This document shows, piece by piece, positions 47,333 to 57,550 of a DNA stretch of 64,000 bases; position 1 is the first letter of the stretch; every line of letters starts with the position of its first letter. A program made the translations under genes and the position numbers. Location of the stretch: contig KN817524.1 of NCBI GenBank assembly GCA_000827495.1, positions 654,014 to 718,013 on the forward strand, written 5' to 3'. A model generated the notes under the pieces. The model was not told the origin of the DNA and ran no database searches. It saw nothing but the letters and a program-made list of their open reading frames with translations. The stretch is from Hypholoma sublateritium FD-334 SS-4. Taxonomy: Eukaryota > Basidiomycota > Agaricomycetes > Agaricales > Strophariaceae.

Positions 47333-49264
47333 CTACCCCGTTCTGGAACGGGTACGCTGAACAGATATTAATAAGGTGTGGCAGAAGCTGATGTTCCCCT
47401 ATGTATACAGAAGACACTCACGAAAGTTGTTCCGTGATTGCTGTTTTCTGCGTCGTATGCAGCGGTAGAGGTACCCGGCTAACAGCAGGAATGTGAGCCC
47501 TCCCAAAATACTCGCTGCGATGGCAGTGGGGTGGAGCTTGTGTCTTAGCATCCATGGAGTCGCTGATGTGTCGTCAGTGCCGGTTCCGGCGGGCGAAGTC
47601 GAAGGCACATAGGTAATGTAGTCGAATATGAACGAGAGATTTTGCGCTTGTGTCACTTCGACGACCAGATTGTGCGACCCGGGGGCGGTATTAGAAGGGC
47701 TCTGGAAGAATGGCGTATTCAATTGCGTCTGCCCGTCGGTGCTCTTTACTTGGGCCGTGTCCACGGTCATTTCCACGTCCTGCGGGGCGCCGCCGTCCAG
47801 GGCGAATCGCACACCAAGTGACCCAGGCACCGTCAGTTCTCGAACGCCATAGACAACTAAATCTGTGTGAACAATAGTGCTGGGTTTGTTACTTACATGT
47901 TAGTAACATGTAGGTATATCACACGTTACTAACACGTTATTAACGATTCTCACCGAGGGGGGTCGATTTTGCACTGTGATATACTTGAGAGATACCCAAT
48001 ATGGTAATGATTACATCAGCAGTCTAGCCCGACAAAATAATATTATTAGTGCTCCAAATCTACACAGCCAAGCCAGTTAGGTCTTCACCAGTTGAACCAT
48101 ACGAGGCTCCCAGCAACCGACTACGAGAATTTTGCCTTCAGGATGCCGGGAATTGCCGGTAATGCCACAAGAAGTGCTCCAGTTGCTCGCCGGAGTTTGG
48201 CCGGAGTCGCCGCTCACTGATGCCCCGAAGCTCCCAAATCTCCTCAAGGATGTTGATCACTGGCTCTGGCGCAACGGAGCCATCGAAAAATGGACTATCA
48301 ACGTTTTTATTTGTTATGTACTGGTTTCTAGCACGTTATATAGCCATTTTTTGACGTTATTAACCTGTTACTAGCCGCGATAATAAAAAATTCCCACGGG
48401 GGAAACTCACATGTTAATAACATAGGTATCTAACCTCACAGAGACCCCCCTACCAATCTCACGTTGGTAACATTGGCCGAAACCAATCTAACCCAGCACT
48501 AGTGAACAAGGCATTAAATATAATAATGACATCAGTGAGTATTGTGGCTCCGGCTAAATAGATGATAGCATACGCACCGCTTCCTGTGAAATTGAACGAG
48601 AAGCTATCTCCCACCTCCGCCGTCAAGTGGGAAGAATTCCCATATGGTACAACTTTGGAAGTCAGTGGCGGCTGGAAAAGCAGGAAGCTCGTGTTGGCAG
48701 TTGTCCACCCCGCGCCGGTGTAGGAAATAAGCGCGTTACTGTCGTCCACAATCACAGATTGCTGATGTATAGCGTTGGTGGTATTGATAACGGCGAAATC
48801 AATAGACGGTGATCCAAGGACGTTGGTGAACGCAATTGTATGAGAGCCTTCTGACAGAATCGGGGACTGGAACCACTGTCTGTAGGACGGAGGGCTGGGA
48901 TCATCGTACGTGGACATGTATGGTTCGCCCCCGTCAATGGTCACAGTGAAGTTCTCGGACAGGGGACCATCATCTGAAGTGGCGGTCTCCCCGAATACTG
49001 CGACAGAGGTGCCTGGAATCAGAGCATCAGCTTTTAATTCTTCCCGAGGGGAGAATGTACCCCACCGTTGAATATAATCTCTACAAAGACTGGGTCATCT
49101 GCATCTTCAGGGACGACTCGAAAGATCTGGCCCTCAGTAGCTGTCTTGTTATAATTACCGGTCAAATTTGATAAAGGCGCGGAAATATTCAAGTCGGAAG
49201 AGAATTTGAAGAACTCTTCAAGAGTGTCGTCAATGATAAAGGAAAAGGGTAGAGAAGCAGACAT
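47333..49264 (-). CDS. Single-pass surface-type membrane protein
   Basis: From ATG 49264: an ectodomain-like part with many N-glycosylation motifs (SNLTGNYNKT, ENFTVTIDGG, INTTNA, GNSSH, NFTGS), repeated beta-type segments (TSVAVFGETATSDDG; DLVVYGVRELTVPGSLGVRF), QNLSFIFDYITYVPS, a Ser/Thr-rich stalk, then a helix AIAASILGGLTFLLLAGYLY followed by RCIRRRKQQSRNNF. The duplicated FNG/..V.VYG..-type module is common in Agaricomycete membrane proteins of unknown function. No classical signal peptide is seen. The last coding exon probably follows a GTGAGT donor near 47425 and ends at 47333; reading through instead would stop at 47399. One intron (47863-48577) contains a transposon insertion. Confidence 0.65.
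47867..47874. repeat. Target-site duplication, left copy
   Basis: GTGAACAA, immediately left of the hAT-like element. On the gene strand this copy reads TTGTTCAC and lies next to the ACAG 3' splice site. Confidence 0.85.
47875..48501. mobile_element. hAT-like non-autonomous DNA transposon (MITE)
   Basis: A 627-bp element in an intron of the minus-strand surface-protein gene. Its ends are inverted repeats: TAGTGCTGGGTT at 47875-47886 and its exact complement at 48490-48501. Both ends also hold subterminal GTTA(C/A)TAAC- and TTAATAAC-type motifs in opposite orientations. It is flanked by a perfect 8-bp direct repeat, GTGAACAA. An 8-bp duplication and TA-N-N-G termini are hallmarks of the hAT superfamily. 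An internal open frame of 80 codons has no transposase features, so the element is non-autonomous. Removing it and one repeat restores an intron of 80 nt. Confidence 0.85.
48502..48509. repeat. Target-site duplication, right copy
   Basis: GTGAACAA, immediately right of the hAT-like element; identical to the left copy in all 8 bases. Confidence 0.85.
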
Positions 49265-52168
49265 ATCGATGTGGGGCGCTAGGCACGGGGAAACGGCAGC
49301 CCCTTTGAGTCTCTTTATAGAAACATTCCACACTTTGTGTTGTCGGAAAGTGCTACAATCAATTTTGTTAAAAGTATTTTCGGATTGGCAGTATCCTATC
49401 ACCTACGACCAACGGTCTGATTTAGCGAGAAGTAACCTAAGTTCAACGTCAGGGAAAAGGTTGACTACAATCATGGCCTACGGTCACGCACTGGTTCCCA
49501 TTTGTTGTATTGGCTACGTATATATGGCTGGACAGTGCAAGATGCTGAGAAGCAACTTTATGGAGCAGCTTAGCAGCATTCTTCGATGTATAAGATATCG
49601 TGGATTCGTGGAAGCAGTGTGGTGTGCTGGATTTAAGCAATCTCGAGAGTAATGCAGCCTGGGGTCGGAAGCACGGCCCCTACAATTACAAAAGCGTTGT
49701 AGAAAGTGGGCTTGGAATATTCTGAATCTGAGGTCATCTTCATTGCTTGATATAGATACGCTTCGAGCATAACCGCTGAATGTTGTGTGATTTCGTTACC
49801 CCGTAGTTGCACAGCTTCCTATCGAGCCTTGATCGAACCTATACAAACAGACTATCAATCTCACATTGACAGTCAAGGCGTACTCTATCGGCATTTCTGT
49901 CAAGCTCATCTGCCTATTCTCAGACATCGAAGGGAATCGTGCGATATGGGAGTGATGTCGTGCGCGCCGTGTAGTTATTCCGGGAGTCTTGAGTCTATAT
50001 CCACCCAATTTGACAATAGGAATCAGTGTAACCTGGTCCGCAAACATAATAGAACATTAAAGCCTATGGAGGTATTCAGATAAATCAGCTTGTAAAACGT
50101 AGTGATAGTTCGGGCGTACCCATTTCAGGCATTGTTGATACCCGATTAGGCATCGCTTGGGCATCTGGATCAGATTCCGGCTCCGTGAATTATTACTAAA
50201 TATTAATAATGACCGACTCGGAAGTATCAGTGAATGGCAACTACAACAGTACCAAGTTAGCATACCTGAATGAATTATGTACTGGTTTGGCCGCCGATGT
50301 AGACGCACTGCAAACATTATCTGAGATTTTACAGGATTTTGACTTTCACGTTCGTCTTGCGTTTGAAGGCCGTAGACTACACAAGGGAAGCGTCCACCTA
50401 CGGCAAACTGTGTGAAATAGACCCGTGTTTTGCTCTCAACTATTGCAATATTGGAATGTGTAATGGAGGTTGATTCGTGCGGGGCCGTTCGGGGCGCTTG
50501 GAGCGCGTCGTCGGTGCTGATGGGGATCTCGGGAAAGGAGAAGGGCTGGGGACCTCTTATTTACCACCTCATGTAATGTCTGCATAACCGCCCAGCGGTT
50601 AAAGACCTAAATTGATACCAAAAAAATTGACAAAAAAAATGGAGGTTGATCAAAGAAGGATCAGAGATCCGGTCAGAAGTAACTCGTTGTCGAGTTTCAA
50701 CTCAGACAAATTAGGTTGTTGCGAAAACAGCTGGGGTAGCGGAGACATCTACGAGTGATGTAGAGCGGCGGGAGATTCGATCGTGAGACGCCTGTAACTA
50801 GCCAGTTCCATGAAGTTTTCTTAAAAACTCAACTTCAGATACACGTCTGTTGCTGTCCATCCGTCTTCAATGGGCCGCTAATGTCATCCCGTAGTTTGGA
50901 AGATTCTCAAGGAACGATTTTCCATTGACTATTTTCTCGTTACTGACGATGGCCTGGATACAAATATCGGGAGGCGACCTCGGAATAGGTGCATTCGAAG
51001 AGGATGAAGAAGTAGCAATAGAGCCAATAGACTTGGTGTTTTCATTCGGAACAGAGCTGGGTGGTTTCGGATAGGTGGAAATACCTCGATACCTTTGCTA
51101 CGGGGGAGATCAATAGTATCATGGGTGTCAAGAACAGACCGCTGGTGAAGTTTGAAGTGAGTGGTGATATTTAACACGGATAATCTTGACATGGTTCATG
51201 TAAGAGTGCCTCTGACTCCGATGTCAGGAAGCGCCGACCACCCTCCACCTTTATAAAGGCTGGTTTTGACGGGGTAAAATGCCGCTATTGCCCTTTCCCT
51301 GTGAGGCAGCGTCGAATCGTGCCACCTGTTTCTGTTTGAATAGCATTCTCTGTCTCCAGATTTGCATAGCCGAGTACAGAGCCTTCCGAGTTACCAGATT
51401 CAGCACACATTGTAGTTTTCAGGGGGAAAGGGCGCTCGACAACCAGGCGGAAACTGAGCAGACTCTGCTTCCGCTGCTTCCTCTTTCGATATCAGGGATA
51501 CGAAGCTGCCACATTCGACAGTGCATCATTTTTGTTAATGTGTCATTGCTTGCGTCTTGTGCCGTGTTCGAGCAATTCACTAGAAGGACAACTTGAAGTT
51601 GAAGGATTTGACGTGTTGTACTGAGAATTGTGGATGTCTGTTGGCTGTGTCTGTGGAAATAGGGCCTAAGAAGAAGTTATTGGCCTTGTCGTTAAAGTGT
51701 TGGTCTGATGTACGTTAAGCGTTTGGTGTAGGTGGTGGGCCGTGGCCTGTGTAAATATGTGGCTTCCAAGACGGTTTTAGACTCCGATTGACGTTGTATT
51801 TTTAGTTATGTAATGCAGTTGTGTGGCCCAAAATAGGCCTCTATTGTTCTCGCCGCTTGGCGAGAGGGATAATGGGCAAAATATTGCTTTGTACTCGCCA
51901 TGCCACCAAACTTTCCTCTCTGTCGGCGCGTTCCGTTGATGGAAATGGGCCGTACTAGAATTCCTCATAAGCGCTTTGCTCTGGTCGCCGAAACCCCCGT
52001 CACTGGTGGACAAACGACCCACGGCTCCCCCTAGACGTCTCCAAGTTCGCGTTCCTCAGGCTGCGCTATCATTTCTTGCATTCCTGCTCTATTCTTTCTT
52101 GCTTTCATTTGTGCTATCACGTGTAGACGCTCTCCCAAGTTCCGCTGGTCGCTGCATTTCTCATAAAG
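49265..52168. other. 2.9-kb region without recognisable gene
   Basis: The longest gene-poor stretch of the window, with a lower GC content than the 27-47 kb block. Open frames of 60-148 codons occur on both strands (for example 49206-49652 plus, 50209-50415 plus, 50929-51192 minus). None shows a domain, a splice-consistent extension or codon bias. A 7-bp inverted repeat (TAACCGC-CCA-GCGGTTA) lies at about 50585-50601. The words ATGGAGGTTGAT occur twice, near 50463 and 50639. It may contain decayed repeats or an unrecognised non-coding transcript. Confidence 0.5.
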
Positions 52169-53533
52169 ATGGCCTTTCTACGAGCCTTACACCTTTCCCC
52201 CAACTCCCGTTTTGACTTCACGAAGCGCGCAATACCATCGCTTATCATGCGCAACACATTCCTTGTCTTTCGTTTGGTCCTCCTGGGTGGGTGTGGTTCG
52301 GTATACGGTGGAGGCGCAGATCGTTATTGACGTCTTTATTGCCTCCTTGTTTAGGCCTTTTCTTCAACTTTGCATTGCTTTCTTTAATTTTCGCCGCTTG
52401 GAACGTTAACGCGAGCATAGCTGTGGGGATTCCTAGTGCGTATTGCTTAATTTATGGGTTGCACTGTTTGTGCTGAACATGCACCTTTACTCCAGCTTCG
52501 TCTGCCTCCATCTTCATCATATTCCAGAGTTGTCTGGTGTTCTTTGGCGTCACTCTGTGCGTGCTATGCGACTTGTATCCGAACTCATGCTGACCGCCGT
52601 CGTATAGTGCTCTGGCAGATATATTTCACCCGGAAGCCCGAATGTCGCGCACGACGGTGGAATGTACTTGGGTCGGTGTTCTTGCCATATTTCAGATGGG
52701 CGGAGCGATTGGCGCCGTCATTGCCTCGAAGGGATCCGCCTGCAGCATAGATGGTGCTTACGATGAAATCAATTGTCCAGTTCCCGAAGCTAATTTTATG
52801 CCATGTAGCCGACCACAACATATGTGTTTCCGCATCTCTTCTCATCCCCACTGCGTGGCTCAGCGCTCTCCTCTGTCAGTGGCCCGTATCCATCTTTGCA
52901 ATGCTCCGGAATTTACTTTCAGCCTCTCCAGTCATGACCTACTTCCTAGCGCTATTCATCGCAACAATAACGCACAAGGGCATCTACCCGGATATCTGGC
53001 AGCGCACTGTTTATTCCGTCCAGTGGTTCGAATCCCCACGTGCAGCCCCCCCTCGCGAGAAGGGCGCCCTCGACTCGTACACCGGCAGCGTCTTCGACGA
53101 CAAGGACGTGTACGCCGCATTCTACCACGACCCTGAGGCGCACCGACCCAAGTACCGCGAGGAGCCCGCGCCTTGGGCGACAAGTCCCGGGCGGCGCGGC
53201 ATCGACCCGCCGTTCGCGCGTAAGCCACACGGCACGTCGCCCGCCTCCTCGCCCACGATCGCCATCCCCGACCGCAGTGCAGACCCTTCGCTCTCGCCAG
53301 GCGGCGGCGCACGATCGATAGAGAAGTTCCGCGAGGCGAACGTGCTCGCGCGCGCGGAGGGCGCGGCGGAGTTCACGCGACACCAGCACACGCGCACGGG
53401 GTCGTTCCCGCTTTCTGTGCTTGACCTCGACCAGCCGATTCCGCTCACGCGGCTGTCTGAGTGGGTGCGCGCGACGGATTTGGCGGACGCGCGGCGCAGC
53501 GAGGGCGGGTCTGGCGCGCTGTTCTCGCAATAG
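52169..53533 (+). CDS. MARVEL-like membrane protein
   Basis: Start ATG 52169 (MAFLRALHLSPNSRFDF). Exon 1 ends in RNTFLVFRLVLLG and joins in phase to LFFNFALLSLIFAAWNVNAS, forming the first helix. Further exons give SSASIFIIFQSCLVFFGVTL, RTTVECTWVGVLAIFQMGGA, IGAVIASKGSACS, then a last hydrophobic segment with CVSASLLIPTAWLSALLC. The tail from PVMTYFLALFIATITHKGIY continues with a disordered, charged cytoplasmic part (FDDKDVYAAFYHDPEAHRPK ... GSGALFSQ). Four helices with ECTWVG at the third are typical of Agaricomycete MARVEL-like proteins. At least six introns. Function unknown. Confidence 0.65.
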
Positions 53534-53984
53534 GGCGAGGAGGTTAAACTGACATTCACTAACGACATGTGCTAGCACCTTCACGACGCATTTTCTTGGA
53601 CATTTGTATCGTAGCGCACGATCCAATGTATATAGTAATATTATTGTAGGTAGTAGACTAATCCAACAACAAACAGGGTCTTTGGACCTGGTGAATGAAA
53701 TAAATTTTACTGTACGATTGCGTGCGAACTCGATGAACACATTTTATGAAATTGAATTGGCATCTGAAGCTAACTCGTACGTCAGAAGGTGGACTTAGGC
53801 CAGTCCTGCTTTGCGCAGCAGACATGGAAGACGTAATTACCTTCTTATGTTCCCAGATATTAACTGACAGCCAGCGATCCGATGTTAATTTACACCTTGT
53901 AGCGCGTACGCCACCGTCGTGATTATAATGCGTGCGACATCCACAGAATCTGGGTCGTAGTATACTTTTATGTAAGGGTGCGGA
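53534..53984. other. Intergenic, no gene seen
   Basis: About 450 bp between convergent genes. AT-rich, no coding signal; presumably two 3' UTRs. Confidence 0.5.
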
Positions 53985-55229
53985 TCACCGTTTCGACAAC
54001 CTTTTCTTTGCAACCTTGGTCTCCTGCTCGAATCGACTGCGCTTCTTCATACGCGGCGCATCGATCGGCTCGTCGTCAGACGCATCGCGGTGCCGCCGTC
54101 CTCCGCTCGCCCGGCTGCGCTCCAGCACATCGCGCTTCTTCCCGCGCTGGCGCAGCTCCTCGTAGCCATCGCCCTGGCCCTGGCCATCGCGCGCAGTCAC
54201 CCGCCCCACGCTGCGCAAAACCTCGCCGAACTCATCCTCGAGCCCACCGGCACGGCGGCGGCCCCCGCGCGCACCCGCACCGCCAAGGTCGCCGCCGAGC
54301 GCGAGGTCCTCCTCGTCCCGCTGGCGGCGGCGCGCGTCGCTCTTCTTCTGGATGATGCGCGTGAAGTTGTCCTCTTCGAAGTCCTGCAGGCGCTTGAGGT
54401 ACTGCGCACGCCCAGACGCAAGCGCGGGAGCGCCGCCGAGGCCAGACGTCGACTCGAGGAAGGGTTGCGCCGGGTCGGCAGCGAGCGTGGCGAGCGCGGA
54501 GGGGATGGGCGCGCGGGTCGCGCGGGATTTGTTTTTTGATTTCTCGACGTATGGAACGGGCGCGAGGCGCGGGGGGCGGTAGATTGCGTCGTCGTCTTTG
54601 AGCGCGTGGCCGTCGTTGCGGAAGGTCGTGCGTGACTTGGCAGGTGCGTCGTGGGCGTCCTCGTCGCCCATGAGCGCCATTGGATTTGGCTTGAACGCCA
54701 AGGGGTCTGTAAGGTGTGGAGGGTCAGCATTGTACGACGAAGAAAGGTAAGAGGCGTACCATCGGCGGCAGCGGGCGCGGAGGCGGGTCCGTCGGCGATG
54801 CGGACGAGCTTCTCGATCTGGTAGCGCATCTTGCTCTCGAGGACGTCGACCTTTTCGAGCACGATGCGGTCCTCGATCATGGCATCGACGAGGTCGCCTG
54901 GGCATGCACCGCGGGGGCCACGGTCGCGGGCACCGAAGGGCTGGGCGGGCGGGGTGCGCTCGGTGAGCGAGTCACCGAGGACGCGGCGGGCGGCGACGAG
55001 GACGAGGGACTGCAGGTAGGAAAGCAGCAGCGAGTGCTTGAGTGAGAGAAGCGAGATGCCATCGGCGGCGTCGAGTGCCTGCGGGCTAGTTGAATCAACG
55101 AGCTGCTCATCGGTTGACACGGTGAGCTCACCTGTTCTTTATCGTCTGGAGAGCGGTGCGGGCGGCAGCGAGGCTGCCAGACATTGTCTCGAGGACATTC
55201 TGGAGCTCGTGTTCGTGTTCAGCGTCCAT
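53985..55229 (-). CDS. LCP5: LCP5/neuroguidin, SSU-processome factor
   Basis: A Sas10/Utp3-family nucleolar protein associated with U3 snoRNP and needed for 18S rRNA processing. The start at 55229 gives ELQNVLETMSGSLAAARTAL. An intron using a CAACTAG acceptor keeps the frame into SPQALDAADGISLLSLKHSL. Next come LLSYLQSLVLVAARRVLGDS (Sas10/Utp3/C1D domain), KMRYQIEKLVRIAD and, after another intron, DPLAFKPNPMALMGDE. The conserved motif IYRPPRLAPVPYVEKSKNKS follows, then a coiled coil with QYLKRLQDFEEDNFTRIIQK. The basic nucleolar-type tail ends KKRSRFEQETKVAKKRLSKR. Length and motif order match fungal Lcp5. Confidence 0.9.
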
Positions 55230-55595
55230 CGCACTGTGCGTGTGGTCAGCAAAATTGGTGGCGAAAAGAGAAATTGATCGTGATCAGTTAACGGGTTTCT
55301 AAGCCGCCGCTCGGTGAGCGTAGTGCGTGACAGCAGTCTTTTTCAGAGCCCAGTGCGTTTCCTCACTCGCAAAAAATTGGCAGAAAATTGGACACTTGCC
55401 TGCGTGGGTTTGGGGGGCATTTCGAAGGAGAAAAATGCCAAGAACTTCTTTTTGACTGGGAAGGAGCTAGGCGTGGCTGTGCATGCCGTGAATGCGGTCA
55501 CATGCCCCTATCTCCAGCTGAGCGCGTCCCACGCCAATTCAACTCTTTCATGTCGTCCACAGCATCGCCTCGCGGGTCATCCTGTGACCACCACC
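55230..55595. promoter_or_regulatory. Divergent promoter region
   Basis: About 366 bp between LCP5 (minus) and the first T5orf172 gene (plus). The part from about 55480 to the ATG is duplicated, with divergence, in front of the second T5orf172 copy. Confidence 0.5.
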
Positions 55596-57187
55596 ATGTC
55601 CGAGGCAGTCAACATGCTGAAGGCAGAGGCAAAGCGCTTTCAGCGCAAATTCTTCGACTCGCCGGACAAGGTGCGCTGCTAAGTACATTTCTGACAGATA
55701 CTCCGTTGACCGCACCGCGCAGAAGAGCGACGACGCCCCACCGAAGCCGCCTCCGAAGACTGACGATCTGATCCCGGGTTTCAATGGGCTGTCTATCTCT
55801 CCAAATCAAGGCTCACTTGGATTTGTTGGAGGCTTCAATCCAGCCTACGCCGTTGACCCTCGCGCATATGCCCAGGGCTCTAGTACATCTGGCTCGAACA
55901 CACCCAGGTACCCCACCGCGGGGTTGGATGGCGCCTATCAGCCTATCGCGATGCCAACCCCATTCGACGCTCCCCAGTCGCTGACTATGCAACACGCGCT
56001 GCGCCCGCCGCCTTCGGGCGTCTCTACGGCCCGCCCGCATTCGAACCCGCTCCCTGCACCCCAAGTACGGCCTAGCATCTCAGCAACGTCGTCCACGCTC
56101 TCCACGCCCGCGCGCAAGAAGCCCGCATCGACACCATCGACGCCCGTTAGGAAAGCAAAGCTCACATCCACGCCGACAACGCCCGCGAGCCCAGGCGGCT
56201 CGCCCGCGCTCAAGCCCGGCTACAGGCAGTGCGCAGGCCGTACTTTAGCGGATAAGCCCTGCTCGCGCATGGTCAAGACACCCCGCGCGCTATCGCCGTT
56301 CGACTCGGACGACGGCGACTCCCCTGCGATCGCGCTCTACTGCCACCAGCATAGCAAGGGGGCGCTTATCGCAACCGGGTTCAACTCACGCAAAGTCGGC
56401 TTGACGGACAGATGGGTCTCTTTCGAAGGTGCGCACAGCCCTGCACTGCACGCGGCGCAGGGGTTGATTTCGCACAGACTGGATTCCTGCGTATCTACAG
56501 CCTGAGACGCAGCTTTCGCTGCGCGACGAGATGGACAAGCCACCCTCACGATCAGACGTTGATGGGTACATCTACACATTCGAAATACGCGGTGCGTCCC
56601 AGGTTCATTGTCCCTGCCCTGCTCACCGCTAAGCGCCCGATATAGACCCCACTGACAGAAAGAACATCAAGCTCAAGGTCGGGCGCGCGGTCAATCTCGT
56701 AAAGCGTATGGATCAGTGGAGCAAGCAATGCGGGTCCAAGGAACAGGTCCTGCGCGGCTTCTACCCGAACACGGTAGAACCTGACGAGGACGGAAATGAG
56801 GGCAGCCTCAGGAAAGGTCGCGTCAAGGGCGGCGAGAAAGGTCCGTGGTGCCACCGCCTAGGTGCGTATCTATCCCCTGCATGTCGCGCCGGCCGTCATT
56901 TAATCTTTGACATTCCAGAACGTCTGATTCATCTCGAGCTGGCCGACCTGGCGTGTAACAGAGTGTACCTCGCGCCCGAGTGGCCGCATATTGACACGCC
57001 GCCCGCACCGGCTGACGGGGTGAACTCAAACGCGGTCGCGGCAGCGTGTCCGGACTGCGGCAGCAAGCACAAGGAGATCTTTGAATTCAAGCGCTGGCAG
57101 AAGGGCAAGTATGAAGGCAAAGAGTGGGAGGAGCTCGTCCAGCCAGTGATACAGCGTTGGGGTAAGTTTGTGGAACTGTATGTGTAA
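55596..57187 (+). CDS. T5orf172 (MUG113-like) protein, copy 1
   Basis: The T5orf172/DUF1766 domain is a GIY-YIG-related fold found in phage T5 orf172 and fission yeast Mug113; its biochemical role in fungi is unknown. From ATG 55596: AVNMLKAEAKRFQRKFFDSP, then a long Ser/Thr/Pro-rich region. A zinc-finger-like segment follows (CAGRTLADKPCSRM ... LYCHQHSKGALIATGF). Then come DWIPAYLQPETQLSLRDEM and the T5orf172 core YIYTFEIRD, KLKVGRAVNLVKRMDQWSKQ, CGSKEQVLRGFYPN and KGPWCHRLERLIHLELADL. The end holds CPDCGSKHKEIFEFKRW and WGKFVELYV. YIYTFEI and KVGRAVNLVKR match the GIY and YIG-like strands. Exon joins are in phase; the copy looks intact. Confidence 0.85.
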
Positions 57188-57260
57188 TCTCAATTTGTTG
57201 TATGTATTTTGGACTCTCTGGCATTTCAACTGTACACCTTTCAACCGTATAAAATAAACA

Positions 57261-57550
57261 GTGGCAGTGAGTACTATGGACGTGTTGGAGAGGTTGCAGG
57301 AGGATGCATCAATTTCGACAACGGCGTATGCCGTGAGCGCGGTCACATGCCCATGTCCCTCGCCAATGACTCTTTCATATAGCCCTCAACATCGCCTCGC
57401 GAATCATCTGCTGATCATCCGCCATTCATCCGGGTGGCGTCGCTAAGTGCTCTTACGCAATGACCTACGCCATTTACTATATCATGTCGCCCTCAGCATC
57501 GCCTCGCAAGTCATTTGCTAACCACCACCATATTCGAGGCATCCTACCTG
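57261..57550 (+). repeat. Duplicated upstream region of the T5orf172 pair
   Basis: This stretch repeats the region upstream of copy 1 with divergence: GCCGTGA(A/G)(T/C)GCGGTCACATG occurs at about 55486 and 57330. The CATCGCCTCGCG..TCAT block that directly precedes the copy 1 ATG (55562) is present twice here, at about 57390 and 57497. In the second block the position matching the copy 1 ATG reads ATA. Confidence 0.7.

Noticed and set aside
50585..50601. Inverted repeat TAACCGC-CCA-GCGGTTA as a terminator or transposon end
   Set aside because: Only 7 bp per arm, with no flanking duplication or partner repeat found nearby; it could occur by chance.
50700..50790. Possible tRNA gene (GGTAGCGG ... 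GATTCGATC)
   Set aside because: Box spacing is roughly right but no acceptor or anticodon stem pairs, and no T terminator follows.
53020..53036. tRNA-like B-box GGTTCGAATCC
   Set aside because: It lies in the coding frame of the MARVEL-like gene (QWFESP) and no A box or acceptor stem can be found at the right spacing.
57261..57550. A third T5orf172 gene copy
   Set aside because: Only the upstream block is repeated; no additional coding exon is present.
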